This document shows positions 24,361 through 34,147 of a DNA stretch of 37,529 nt, piece by piece (position 1 is the first letter of the stretch; each line of letters begins with the position of its first letter). The stretch comes from JAFGNW01 sp964618515 (GTDB taxonomy: Bacteria > Zixibacteria > MSB-5A5 > GN15 > FEB-12). The position numbers were made by a program, and so were the translations under genes. The DNA is taken from NCBI GenBank assembly GCA_964618515.1, contig CAZUAS010000017.1, positions 1 through 37,529 of the forward strand, given 5' to 3'. The notes below the pieces were generated by a model. It was given only the letters and a program-made list of their open reading frames with translations, was not told the DNA's origin and did not search any database.

Positions 24361-26346
24361 TTATCTGAACAAAGCGGCTCCGACAACCAGAGATACGATA
24401 GCCATAAGCTTAATAAGAATATTCATCGAGGGGCCGGAAGTATCTTTGAAGGGATCACCCACCGTATCGCCGACCACCGCTGCTTTATGAGCGGGGGAAC
24501 CTTTACCTCCCAGAGCCCCGGCTTCGATGTACTTTTTGGCGTTATCCCAGGCGCCGCCGGCATTAGCCATCATCAGCGCCAACATAACACCGGACATGGT
24601 CGAACCGGCCAGCATACCACCCAGAGCTTCCTTACCGAGCAGATAACCGATGATTATGGGGGCAAAAACCGCGGTCAGGCCGGGAGCCACCATTTGCAAC
24701 AGAGCGCCGCGGGTGGCAATATCCACACAACGGCCGGTATCCGGTTTAGCATTACCTTCCATAAGCCCCTTGATTTCGCGGAATTGACGGCGCACTTCCT
24801 CGACCATTTTCGAGGCGGCTTTACCGACTGCCGTCATAGTCAATGCGGCTATGAAAAACGGCAGCACCCCGCCAATGAAGAAGCCCATAACCACCTTTAC
24901 ATCCAGAATATTGATACTTTCCATACCCACGGCTGTGGAATAAGCGGAGAAAAGAGCCAGCGCGGTCAAAGCCGCCGAGCCAATAGCAAAACCCTTACCG
25001 ATAGCCGCGGTAGTATTGCCCAGTGAATCGAGCCGGTCGGTTATTTTACGAACCTCAGGCCCAAGACCGGACATTTCGGAAATGCCCCCGGCATTGTCGG
25101 CAATCGGACCATAAGCATCAACCGACATAGTCACCCCGATAGTCGCCAGCATCCCGACCCCGGCGATACCGATACCGTATAGGCCCGCGAAACTGTAACC
25201 GGTATAAATTGCAATACAGATAACGATAATAGGTAACAGAACTGATTCCATGCCTACCGCCAGACCATTGATAATATTGGTGGCGGCACCGGTTTCAGAA
25301 GATTTGGCTATGCGCCTGATAGGTGATCCCGCGGTGTAAAATTCAGTCAGCAAACCCAGAGCAATTCCAGCCAGATTGCCGGCTAAAATAGCCCAGAAGA
25401 TTTTCTGGTCGAGTCCCATTTTATCTATAATGAAATAAGCGGCAATCAGCATGATAACCGCACCGACATAAGTTACCAATCTCAAGGTAGCTGCGGGGTT
25501 CATCTTAGAGAAAATATGGACGGAAAGAACACCCAGGGTAGAGGCTATCGCCCCGAAAGCCACGATAAGCAGCGGCAGTTGCATATGAGCGATTCTTAAT
25601 GAATCGCTGATAGCCGAGGAGGTCGCTCCAATAGCTATAGTAGCAATTACCGAACCGACATAAGACTCAAAGAGGTCGGCGCCCATCCCGGCCGTATCGC
25701 CGACATTATCACCTACATTATCAGCAATAACCGCCGGATTACGCGGGTCATCTTCGGGTATCCCGGCTTCCAACTTACCCACCAGGTCAGCCCCGACATC
25801 AGCCGCCTTGGTATAAATACCGCCGCCGACACGGGCAAACAGAGCGATTGATGAAGCTCCCATGGCAAAGCCGTTGATTATACTTGATGTTGCGGGATCA
25901 CTTCCAAAGATGTAAAAAACAATCCCCACCCCGATCAAACCCAGGGAGGCTATCGTCATACCCATTACCGCCCCACCAGTAAAGGCAATCGAAAGAGCCG
26001 CCGGTTGGCCTTTATCCTTAGCTGCGGCACAGGTACGAACGTTAGCCTGAGTGGCGGCTTTCATCCCTATAAAACCAGCCAACATCGAACAACAAGCACC
26101 ACCCAGAAAAGTCAACGCTGTTTGTAACTGAATCCGCCAGGCCAGAAGTGCAAAAACAACTATTATAAAAATAACCAGGATGGAATATTCCCGTTTCAGA
26201 AAGACCATGGCACCATCATGAATAACACCGGATATCTCCTGCATTACCATGGTACCGGCATTCCTACTCCGGATCCATATGTAGAGTATTATAGCAAATA
26301 ATAACCCTACCAGACCGATTAGAGCAGCGAATAAACCCAGATTCAT
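24361..26346 (-). CDS. hppA: Membrane-bound ion-pumping pyrophosphatase
   Basis: A 661-residue polytopic enzyme (about 16 helices) that couples pyrophosphate hydrolysis to H+ or Na+ export. The catalytic acidic stretch is at 183-220, with DVGADLVGKLE (183-193) and ADNVGDNVGDTAG (208-220). A second acidic cluster, GDTVGDPFKDTSGPS, is near the C-terminus. GNTTAAIGKG (443-452) has Ala where K+-independent enzymes have Lys, so it should be K+-dependent. E227 in LFESY is the arrangement of Na+-pumping and K+-dependent members rather than plant-type H+ pumps. The actual ion cannot be settled from this. GGGAG precedes the ATG. Its promoter is at 26418-26446. Confidence 0.95.
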   Translation of the reverse strand: MNLGLFAALIGLVGLLFAIILYIWIRSRNAGTMVMQEISGVIHDGAMVFLKREYSILVIFIIVVFALLAWRIQLQTALTFLGGACCSMLAGFIGMKAATQANVRTCAAAKDKGQPAALSIAFTGGAVMGMTIASLGLIGVGIVFYIFGSDPATSSIINGFAMGASSIALFARVGGGIYTKAADVGADLVGKLEAGIPEDDPRNPAVIADNVGDNVGDTAGMGADLFESYVGSVIATIAIGATSSAISDSLRIAHMQLPLLIVAFGAIASTLGVLSVHIFSKMNPAATLRLVTYVGAVIMLIAAYFIIDKMGLDQKIFWAILAGNLAGIALGLLTEFYTAGSPIRRIAKSSETGAATNIINGLAVGMESVLLPIIVICIAIYTGYSFAGLYGIGIAGVGMLATIGVTMSVDAYGPIADNAGGISEMSGLGPEVRKITDRLDSLGNTTAAIGKGFAIGSAALTALALFSAYSTAVGMESINILDVKVVMGFFIGGVLPFFIAALTMTAVGKAASKMVEEVRRQFREIKGLMEGNAKPDTGRCVDIATRGALLQMVAPGLTAVFAPIIIGYLLGKEALGGMLAGSTMSGVMLALMMANAGGAWDNAKKYIEAGALGGKGSPAHKAAVVGDTVGDPFKDTSGPSMNILIKLMAIVSLVVGAALFR

Positions 26347-26417
26347 TAATTAAATCTCCCATTAAGACTATAAAATTTAATCAGTTATGTCTCACCTCTG
26401 TAAAAATTAAAAAAAAT

Positions 26418-26446
26418 AATATATTGCCCCTAAAATAGTTAGGCAA
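26418..26446 (-). promoter_or_regulatory. Sigma70-type promoter for hppA
   Basis: On the minus strand, TTGCCT (26446-26441), a 17-bp spacer and TATATT (26423-26418). The predicted leader is about 65 nt. A perfect AT-only palindrome (TAATAATT-CAA-AATTATTA, 26461-26479) lies just upstream of the -35. Confidence 0.55.
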
Positions 26447-26571
26447 GTTATTTTTTTCACTAATAATTCAAAATTATTAATGTTGTTACAAGATGATAGA
26501 TAAGGATGTTGATTTTAATATGTAAAAATATACATAAATATGAATTAAGTGGTTATCCTTCATCGCCTTAA

Positions 26572-27297
26572 TCAGTTTTCTATCAAGGCAGGTTGTGTTC
26601 TAACTTGAAAAATCTTGTTTAATCGACCGGCAAGTTCCAGGGCTTGTTTCAATAGTATCGTCTCTGAATTTTCAAAGCTTTCAACAGTTCGCCCTTTTGA
26701 AGAATTAAAAATCGAGAAAACTATGATTTCACCTTCGGCTTTCAGATAAACCATAAAAGGCAGATTGCCCAGTTCACGCCACACTTGGCCGGAAAAGGTT
26801 TTTTCAAGAATTTTCGGATTCTTTGCCGCTAAGAAGTACTTTTTATTAAATTCAGGATTATTATCAAGGACAACAGGTTCAAAATCACCCGATTTTAAAG
26901 TCAGACGGACCATTTTTTGAATAAAACCGGACCATCTACCGGTTACCGGGAGACCGGGAGCCATACGAAAAGACGGCAGGTTCAATCCTTTTCTTACCAG
27001 AATAAAATTGTGCTGATTATTATTGGCCTTCGAACCAGTCGTTATAATGCAGTCAATCAACCGGTAGGTACCGCAATCGCGGCTGTAAATTCTTGAAAAA
27101 CCATATCGTTCGTCATTATTTTTAACGAGATTGCGAATTCGTTCAGCTAATTCATTATCAAGGGTCAAGACCGGATAAAAACCGAAATTCTGACGAACCT
27201 TCCGATAAACCTCTTCCCGTCGCCGGAGGGAACGAATAACACGGGTAACTAAAAAAAAGCTAACAAATAATATAAGTATAGCTATTAATGTTTCCAT
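26572..27297 (-). CDS. Uncharacterised membrane-anchored protein
   Basis: A 241-residue protein with one N-terminal helix (about 3-20), then a basic stretch (RSLRRREEVYRKVRQ) and a soluble domain. The pattern of LNLPSFRMAP followed some 30-40 residues later by NNPEFNKKYFLAA recurs in many uncharacterised bacterial proteins with the same topology; no function is known to me. Two cysteines occur near 75-84 (RDCGTYRLIDC). GGGGA precedes the ATG. It stands alone between trxB and hppA on the same strand, with no clear terminator on either side. Confidence 0.6.
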   Translation of the reverse strand: METLIAILILFVSFFLVTRVIRSLRRREEVYRKVRQNFGFYPVLTLDNELAERIRNLVKNNDERYGFSRIYSRDCGTYRLIDCIITTGSKANNNQHNFILVRKGLNLPSFRMAPGLPVTGRWSGFIQKMVRLTLKSGDFEPVVLDNNPEFNKKYFLAAKNPKILEKTFSGQVWRELGNLPFMVYLKAEGEIIVFSIFNSSKGRTVESFENSETILLKQALELAGRLNKIFQVRTQPALIEN

Positions 27298-27471
27298 TAA
27301 ACATCCCCGGATTGATGATAAATATCAACAAGTTACTTATTTATCGGCATTTACAAAAGAGCTTTAAGCCCGAACCATGTCTTTGGCATAAAAAAATATA
27401 GAAATTAAACAGTATGGTCTTGTTCCCGGGTCAGGCTGGCGACCGGACGAGTGTAAAATATTTAGGAAAGT

Positions 27472-28425
27472 TTAACTTTTCCTGGCATGTTTGTCTTCGA
27501 GGGTTTCGATATATTTTTCAGCGGCTACCGCAGCTGTAGTGCCGTCACCCACCGCATTAGTGACCTGGCGAACCAGTTGTGAACGAACATCGCCGCAGGC
27601 AAATATTCCCTTTATGGATGTTTCCATGTGACTATCGGTAACAATATATCCGCCCTGGTCAAGCTTGATATCTTCCTTTATCATCCAGGTATTGGGCTTG
27701 AAACCGACGAAAATAAAAATCGCCCCGACACTGAGATCCGATTTCTCCCCGGTCTTGACATTTTTCAAAGCGAGGTGAGTGACTTTATTTTTGTTGCCGT
27801 TGATGGCTTCCACCACCGTATCCCAGATAAACTCAACCTTGGGATTATCCATAGCTCTTTGCTGGATGATTTTTTGCGCTCGGAGTTTATCCCGACGGTG
27901 GATAATATATATTTTAGACCCGAATTTGGTCAGGAAAGTCCCTTCCTCAACGGCGGCATCCCCCCCGCCCACCACTGCAATTACCTGGTCCTTGAAGAAA
28001 GCACCATCGCAGATGGCACAATAGGAAACGCCTTTTCCGCTATACTCCTTTTCACCGGGAATATTAAGTTTTACCGGAGAACCGCCGGTGGAAAGGATTA
28101 TGGCTTTTCCCCGATAGATATTGCCCGAAGCACATCTGGCCACCCGCTCTTCACCCTCACAAAAGACTTCCACGACCTCTTCCATGGCAATTTCAAGGCC
28201 GAATTTTCGGGCATGATTGGCGAATTTCATCCCCAGTTCGGCTCCTTCGATATGCTCAAATCCAGGATAGTCTTCAACCTCGCCGGTAATAGCAATTTGA
28301 CCGCCGGGAAGGTACTTTTCCAGAGCTACGACTTTACGTTGTGCCCGAGCGGCATAAAGACCGGCGCAGAGACCCCCTGGGCCGGCGCCGACAATCACGA
28401 TATCATAGTGCTTTTCTTCAGCCAT
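27472..28425 (-). CDS. trxB: Thioredoxin reductase
   Basis: 317 residues from the ATG at 28425, chosen for AAGGAG 8 nt upstream. The open frame continues to 28476 without a ribosome site. It is an FAD-dependent, low-molecular-weight thioredoxin reductase: FAD motif GAGPGG (13-18), redox-active C136-A-I-C139 followed by DG, NADPH motif GGGDAA (153-158), HRRDKLR (176-182) as expected for NADPH preference, and a C-terminal FACGDVR. It transfers electrons from NADPH to thioredoxin in the cytoplasm. It lies 61 bp after cobO on the same strand, possibly in one transcript. Confidence 0.95.
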   Translation of the reverse strand: MAEEKHYDIVIVGAGPGGLCAGLYAARAQRKVVALEKYLPGGQIAITGEVEDYPGFEHIEGAELGMKFANHARKFGLEIAMEEVVEVFCEGEERVARCASGNIYRGKAIILSTGGSPVKLNIPGEKEYSGKGVSYCAICDGAFFKDQVIAVVGGGDAAVEEGTFLTKFGSKIYIIHRRDKLRAQKIIQQRAMDNPKVEFIWDTVVEAINGNKNKVTHLALKNVKTGEKSDLSVGAIFIFVGFKPNTWMIKEDIKLDQGGYIVTDSHMETSIKGIFACGDVRSQLVRQVTNAVGDGTTAAVAAEKYIETLEDKHARKS

Positions 28426-28486
28426 TATTTTTCTCCTTGAGTATAACCACCTTTGCGATTCAATCGGTAAAACCAAAAAGAATATT

Positions 28487-29029
28487 TTACCAGTCGATTC
28501 CCTTTTGGGCCAGAATGCCTTTCTGATAAGGATGTTTTATTTCCTTCATCTCCGTAACTAGATCCGCTTTCGCGACAAGCCAATCCGAGGCGTTGCGGCC
28601 GGTTATGACCAGGTACTGGTCAGGTTTGCGAGCTTCGACAATCTGTTGTAACTCCTCTTCAGTTACCAAACCAAGGTCGCAGGCTACATTAAGCTCATCA
28701 AGAACCACCAACTGGTATTGCCCCGATTTTATTTTCTCCAATGCCAGCTTTACGCCGTTTTGAGCAGCTCGGCGATGTTCTTCGAAAGACTTGTTATCAT
28801 CGATAATCCCTACAAAACCTTCGCCAATTACATTAAGTTCTACATTGGGTATAAGCCTTTTAATCCCTTCCAGTTCACCATATTTCCAACTGCCTTTAAT
28901 AAACTGGATTATACATATCCGCCAGTCATAACCAACCGCCCGAACGCACATACCCAGAGAAGCGGTAGTTTTACCTTTACCGTTACCGGTATATACAATC
29001 AAAAGCCCGACTTTTTTATCTTCAGCCAT
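28487..29029 (-). CDS. cobO: Corrinoid adenosyltransferase (CobO/BtuR family)
   Basis: 180 residues from the ATG at 29029, which has GAGGTG at 4-5 nt. The open frame to 29194 adds 55 residues unlike the family and crosses the divergent promoter region. The P-loop GNGKGKTT is at 15-22, followed by GMCVRAVGYDWRICIIQFIKG and later LVVLDELN, with Walker-B-like Asp and Glu, and LVITGRNAS. The enzyme adenosylates cob(I)alamin-type corrinoids from ATP for coenzyme B12 synthesis or salvage. No other cobalamin gene is in the window, so salvage is possible. It is divergent from the Rrf2 regulator. Confidence 0.92.
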   Translation of the reverse strand: MAEDKKVGLLIVYTGNGKGKTTASLGMCVRAVGYDWRICIIQFIKGSWKYGELEGIKRLIPNVELNVIGEGFVGIIDDNKSFEEHRRAAQNGVKLALEKIKSGQYQLVVLDELNVACDLGLVTEEELQQIVEARKPDQYLVITGRNASDWLVAKADLVTEMKEIKHPYQKGILAQKGIDW

Positions 29030-29144
29030 TATACACCTCAAAAAGATAATGCAATGTACTGTCTTAGCCTTAAAAGGAAAAGCTTTTTTTACAATTGGGC
29101 AATTTTTCCCCGGCCCTAATTTTGTGAAAAAAATAACAAAATTC

Positions 29145-29173
29145 TTGCTTTTAAGGTCTATTTTATGTATATT
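29145..29173 (+). promoter_or_regulatory. Possible promoter for the Rrf2 regulator gene
   Basis: TTGCTT (29145-29150), a 17-bp spacer and TATATT (29168-29173). The predicted leader is about 88 nt. It lies in the 238-bp divergent region shared with cobO. Confidence 0.42.
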
Positions 29174-29267
29174 GCACCGAAATAAATAAGACATATTTTA
29201 TCTTTTTATATGGTTGTCAGTTGGCTGTTCATGGACATCAAAAACTTAGCTCATAAGGAAGATTACC

Positions 29268-29699
29268 ATGCAATTTACTAAGGCCGAAGAATACGGTATT
29301 TTCGGAGTTTTATATCTGGCGGAAAAAGACCGTTCTTCTGTAACCCCCCTTTCGGAAATTTCCCGGGCTCAGAAAATACCGGAGAAGTTTTTGGCCAAGA
29401 TTTTCCAATCTTTGTCTAAGTCTGGGATAATCCGTTCGCACCGTGGTGTTCGCGGTGGTTTCACACTGGCAAAAGACCCTTCGGAAATAAGTATAAAAGA
29501 AATTCTGGAGACAATTCAGGGCCCCTATCATTTCATTAAATGTCTCAATGACTTCAAATCTTGCACAATGAATAGAATTGAATTTTGCCCCTTAAGGGAA
29601 ATCCTCCTGATTGCCGAAAAACGACTGGTATCGGTCTTCGAAGAATATACCCTTTCCGATTTAATCAAATGGAATAAATCAAAAACCGCAGCCAGCTAA
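29268..29699 (+). CDS. Rrf2-family transcriptional regulator, Fe-S type
   Basis: A 143-residue protein with an N-terminal winged helix: FTKAEEYGIFGVLYLA, the IPEKFLAKIFQSLSKSGIIRS recognition region, and a RGVRGGFTLAK wing. Three cysteines, C92, C99 and C107, sit where IscR and NsrR bind an iron-sulfur cluster, though the spacing is slightly wider. It therefore probably senses oxygen, NO or Fe-S status. AAGGAAG precedes the ATG. It is followed by dcd and nifJ on the same strand, and PFOR, an oxygen-sensitive Fe-S enzyme, is a plausible target. That link is inference from position. Confidence 0.88.
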   Translation: MQFTKAEEYGIFGVLYLAEKDRSSVTPLSEISRAQKIPEKFLAKIFQSLSKSGIIRSHRGVRGGFTLAKDPSEISIKEILETIQGPYHFIKCLNDFKSCTMNRIEFCPLREILLIAEKRLVSVFEEYTLSDLIKWNKSKTAAS

Positions 29700-29777
29700 A
29701 ATCCAATCCCATTTCATGATTGTGTTTGCATTTTTTATTTAATTGTATATTTTCTCGGTTTTAGGAGAAGTATTGAA

Positions 29778-30344
29778 GTGTCTGTCAAATCCGACCGCTG
29801 GATATCTGAAATGGCTAAAAATCATGCCATGATTGAACCCTTCTCGGAAACGCAGATCCGCAGAGGTATCAGTTATGGTTTATCTTCTTACGGTTATGAT
29901 ATCAGTCTTGCCGATGAGTTTAAAGTTTTCGACCCTTCAAAGGTGGCGGAAATTGACCCTAAAAATCACCGTGAAGAGCATTTTATCGATGTCATAGCGG
30001 CTTCCATCCTCATACCGGCTAATTCATATATCCTGGCGCGTTCACAGGAGTACTTCAAAATACCCCGTGATGTCATAACTTTATGTCAGGGGAAGTCAAC
30101 CTATGCCCGTTCCGGGGTTATTGTCAATGTTACCCCCTTTGAACCGGAATGGGAGGGTTTTGCCACCATTTCACTGGCTAACACGGCTCCCCGTCCGGTT
30201 CGGGTTTACGCCGGCGAAGGTATCGCCCAGCTCATTTTTTTAGAGGCGACCGAATTATGTCTGGTTTCGTATAAAGATAAAAAAGGAAAATACCAGAGCC
30301 AGCAAGCGATAACATTATCAAGATCTGATGAAGAAAAACGATAA
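29778..30344 (+). CDS. dcd: dCTP deaminase
   Basis: A 188-residue protein of the dUTPase/Dcd trimer fold, converting dCTP to dUTP (and ammonia) for thymidylate synthesis. Hallmarks are SYGYDISL, QGKSTYARSGVIVNVTPFEP with EWEG (the catalytic Glu is in this loop), and AGEGIAQLIFL. The start is GTG at 29778, with TTAGGAG 10 nt upstream. No internal ATG would keep the conserved N-terminus. Length is normal. It is 40 bp before nifJ. Confidence 0.92.
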   Translation: MSVKSDRWISEMAKNHAMIEPFSETQIRRGISYGLSSYGYDISLADEFKVFDPSKVAEIDPKNHREEHFIDVIAASILIPANSYILARSQEYFKIPRDVITLCQGKSTYARSGVIVNVTPFEPEWEGFATISLANTAPRPVRVYAGEGIAQLIFLEATELCLVSYKDKKGKYQSQQAITLSRSDEEKR

Positions 30345-30384
30345 TTAGAATATATTTATTTTTTTATAATTTAGGAGTCTGATC

Positions 30385-33300
30385 ATGTCACAAGCTCTAC
30401 CCAAAATAGATGCTGTCAAAACCAAAGAGAAAAAACGCCGCATGGTAACCATCGATGGCAACACCGCCGCGGCTTATGTAGCCCATGCCACCAATGAAGT
30501 AATTGCTATTTATCCGATTACGCCGTCATCAAATATGGGCGAGATAGCGGATGCCAAATCAGCCGCCAATGAACGAAATATCTGGGGTTCTATCCCCATA
30601 GTGGTGGAGATGCAATCCGAAGCCGGCGCCGCCGGAGCGGTTCATGGCGCGCTGACAACCGGAGCTCTGACAACTACTTTCACGGCTTCCCAGGGTTTGT
30701 TGTTAATGATACCCAACATGTTCAAAATCGCCGGCGAGATGACTCCAACCGTATTTCATGTTTCCGCCCGGGCGGTTGCCACCCACGCGCTATCAATCTT
30801 CGGCGACCATTCGGACATCATGGCGGTTCGCTCGACCGGGTTCGGAATCTTGGTTTCCGGTTCCATCCAGGAAATAATGGACCTTGCATTAATCGCCCAG
30901 GCTTCGGCTCTGGCCAGCCGGGTTCCCCTGGTGCATGCTTTCGACGGTTTCCGTTCTTCACACGAGGTCCAGAAAGTCGAAGAAATTTCATTCGACGATA
31001 TGCGCGCCCTGATAGATAATGAACACGTGAACAAACATCGGCAACGGGCGCTTTCACCCGACCGTCCGACCATTAAAGGTACCTCACAGAACCCGGATGT
31101 TTTCTTCCAGGGACGTGAAACAGTCAATAAATATTACCTGGCCGCTCCCAAGCACGTGCAGGATATGATGGATAAATTCGCCAAAATCGTCGGGCGTGAA
31201 TATCATCTATTCGATTATTTTGGTCACCCTGAAGCTGACCGCGTGGTCATTATCATGGGTACCGGTGCCGAAGTAGTTCATGAAACGGTTGATTATCTGG
31301 TATCCCGGGGAGAAAAAGTCGGTGTGGTAAAAGTACGCCTTTACCGACCCTTTTCGGTTGAAGCCCTGATGAAAGTCCTCCCAGCAACAATCCGGCGTAT
31401 TGCTGTTATGGACCGTACCAAAGAACCCGGCGCCATTGGCGAACCGCTTTATACCGATGTTCAGACGGCTGTGAACGAGGCTTTGGACCGGTCAATAGCA
31501 CCCTTCAAAGAACGCCCGCTGATTATCGGCGGTCGCTATGGTCTTGGCTCGGGAGAATTCAACCCGCCCATGGCAAAAGCCATCTATGACAACCTTAAAG
31601 CCCCAACTCCCAAAAATCATTTCACCTGCGGCATTATTGATGATGTCACCATGACATCTCTGGAACCGGATAATTCCCTGAGCCTCGAAGGTGAAAATTT
31701 CCGCGGTCTTTTTTATGGTCTGGGAGCCGATGGCACGGTGGGTGCCAATAAAAACTCCATTAAAATCATCGGTGAGAACACCGACAATTACGCTCAGGGT
31801 TATTTCGTTTATGATTCCAAAAAAGCCGGAGCCGTGACAATATCCCACGTTCGCTTCGGTAAAGAATTAATTCGCAAACCATACCTGATTAAATCCGCTC
31901 AGTTTGTTGCCTGCCACAATTTCTCTTTCCTGGAAAAATACGATATGCTTAATCATCTGGTAGAAGGCGGAACTTTTCTTTTAAACGCACCCTATAACAA
32001 AAACGAAATATGGGATAAGATACCTCGCGAAATCCAGCAACAGATAATTGATAAAAAAGCCAAATTTTACATTATCGATGCCATCTCGCTGGCTAAGGAA
32101 CTCGGACTGGGCGCCCGCATCAACATGATAATGCAAACAGCCTTTTTCCTTATCTCCAATATCCTGCCCCGCGATAGAGCCATTGAGGCCATCAAGGATG
32201 CCATTAAAAAGACTTACGGTGACAAAGGANNNNNNNNNNGTGAAAATGAATTATGCTGCTGTCGACGGAGCCTTGAATGCCCTCGAAGAAGTCGAGTATC
32301 CTCAGAAAGTCACCAGTTCTCTGACTCGACCCCCTATAGTTCCTGATTACGCTCCGGAGTTTGTTAAAAAAGTTACCGCCGAAATAATCGCCGGTCGCGG
32401 TGATGCTATTCCGGTGTCAGCTTTCCCCGATGATGGTACCTATATGACCGGCACGACACAATACGAGAAGCGCAATATTGCCGTCGATATTCCCGTCTGG
32501 GAACCGCAACTGTGCAGCCAGTGTAATATATGCTCCATCGTTTGTCCGCATGCTGCGATACGTCCCAAGGTTTACGACAAGAGGTACCTTGAGAAGGCGC
32601 CTGCCGGCTTCAAGTACACAGAAGCCAAAACCAAACAGTTCGAAGGAAAATATTATACTCTTCAAGTCGCCCCGGAAGACTGCACCGGTTGTGAGGTGTG
32701 CGTAAATGCCTGCCCTATTTTCGAGAAAGATGCCGAGGGCAACAAAACCAACTTCAAAGCCATAAATATGTCACCTCAGATACCTCTCAGGGAAAAAGAA
32801 AGAGAAAACTGGAATTATTTCTTGAACGTAATTCCGGAAACGGAACCGTCGCTATTCAAACTGGAAAGCATTAAAGGTTCGCAGTTTGTCCGCCCATTGT
32901 TCGAATTCTCCGGAGCCTGCGCGGGATGCGGTGAAACACCTTACATTAAACTGATGACCCAGTTGTTCGGTGACCGGGCTATCTGCGGTAATGCCACTGG
33001 TTGCAGCTCCATCTACGGCGGCAACCTGCCCACCACGCCGTATACAAAGAGAGCCGATGGTCGCGGACCGGCCTGGTCAAATTCATTGTTCGAAGATGCG
33101 GCTGAATTCGCTTTCGGAATGCGCCTTACCGCTGACAAACTCAGGGAATACGCCCTTGAACTGGTGCAGGAACTGGTTCCTGAAATGTACGAAGAAATAT
33201 CCCGTGCCGACCAGAGCAATCAGGAAGGTATTGAAAAACAGCGGGAACGGGTAGCTGTTTTGATGAAAAAACTGGACAGCATGAACGGCGGTGACCGCGT

Positions 33301-34000
33301 TAGAGCCCTTAAGAACGTGGCTGATTACCTTACCGAAAAATCAATCTGGGCTATCGGCGGCGACGGCTGGGCTTATGATATCGGTTACGGCGGTCTTGAC
33401 CATGTCATGGCTTCCGGAATGAATGTAAATGTCCTGGTTCTGGATACCGAGGTTTACTCCAATACCGGCGGTCAGATGTCCAAAGCCACTCCACGGGCTT
33501 CAACTGCTCAATTTGCTGCGGCCGGGAAACCCCGCCCCAAAAAAGAACTGGGTCTGATGTTGACAAATTATGGCAATGTCTATGTCGCCCAAGTCGCCAT
33601 GGGTGCTAATACCAGCCAGACCGTCAGAGCTTTTGTCGAGGCGGAACGTTACAAGGGACCCTCTATCATAATCGCCTATTGTCATTGTATTGCTCATGGT
33701 ATTAATATGTCACATGGCCTTGATCAGGAAGAACTGGCGGTAAAATCCGGTCACTGGATGCTCTACCGCTATAACCCCGATTTAATCGCCCAAGGTAAAA
33801 ACCCCATGCAACTGGACAGTAAAGAACCCTCGATACCTTTCAGAGATTATGCTTATACTGAAACCCGTTTCAGGACACTCCTGTCCAAAGACCCGGAAAG
33901 AGCTAAAATGCTTCTTGAACTGGGACAGCAGGATTGCGACCGGCGGTGGAATTTCTTCAAGCAACTGGCGGAGATGGACTATTCCAAATTTGCCCAATAA
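30385..34000 (+). CDS. nifJ: Pyruvate:ferredoxin (flavodoxin) oxidoreductase, split by assembly gap
   Basis: One gene of about 1,200 codons interrupted only by the N run at 32230-32239. It decarboxylates pyruvate with CoA to acetyl-CoA and reduces ferredoxin. Before the gap: YPITPSSNMGE (domain I), the EMQSEAGAAGAVHGAL region and domains II-III. After it: two 4Fe-4S motifs (CSQCNICSIVCP and CTGCEVCVNACP), the proximal-cluster cysteines in GACAGCGE and CGNATGCSS, and the thiamine diphosphate site GGDGWAYDIGYGGLDHV with NTGGQ. The frame shifts by one across the ten N. If the real gap is 9 (or 12) nt, then GDKG-xxx-VKMNY reads through, as in other PFORs. TTAGGAG precedes the ATG. A strong terminator follows. 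Confidence 0.95.
32230..32239. other. Assembly gap (10 N) inside nifJ
   Basis: A placeholder gap. Removing one N restores the nifJ frame. Neither side carries adapter sequence or duplication. Confidence 0.95.
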
Positions 34001-34023
34001 TAAACATTTTTATATTTTAGATG

Positions 34024-34052
34024 GGCGGGTTTGTGCAAACCCGCCTTTTTTT
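34024..34052 (+). terminator. Intrinsic terminator after nifJ
   Basis: A perfect 9-bp stem, GGCGGGTTT (34024-34032) with AAACCCGCC (34037-34045), loop GTGC, then seven T. Confidence 0.93.
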
Positions 34053-34070
34053 ATTTGTCCTACAATTCCT

Positions 34071-34103
34071 GTCCTTTTAATCAAGAAAAGGACTCTTTTT
34101 TCC
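34071..34103 (+). terminator. Second terminator-like hairpin before the barrel gene
   Basis: A perfect 8-bp stem, GTCCTTTT (34071-34078) with AAAAGGAC (34086-34093), loop AATCAAG, then TCTTTTTT. It lies 44 bp upstream of the next start codon, so it could be a backup terminator or part of that gene's leader. Confidence 0.5.
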
Positions 34104-34147
34104 GATAAAATATGATAACTAAAAAATTATTAGAAAACGGAGGAAAA

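Noticed and set aside
24487..25026. 179-codon plus-strand open frame inside hppA
   Set aside because: It lies wholly inside a highly conserved gene on the other strand, and its composition (rich in His, Gln, Thr) is typical of an antisense shadow.
27628..28440. 270-codon plus-strand open frame opposite trxB
   Set aside because: The opposite strand encodes thioredoxin reductase with every family motif. This frame has low-complexity, non-family sequence and no ribosome site.
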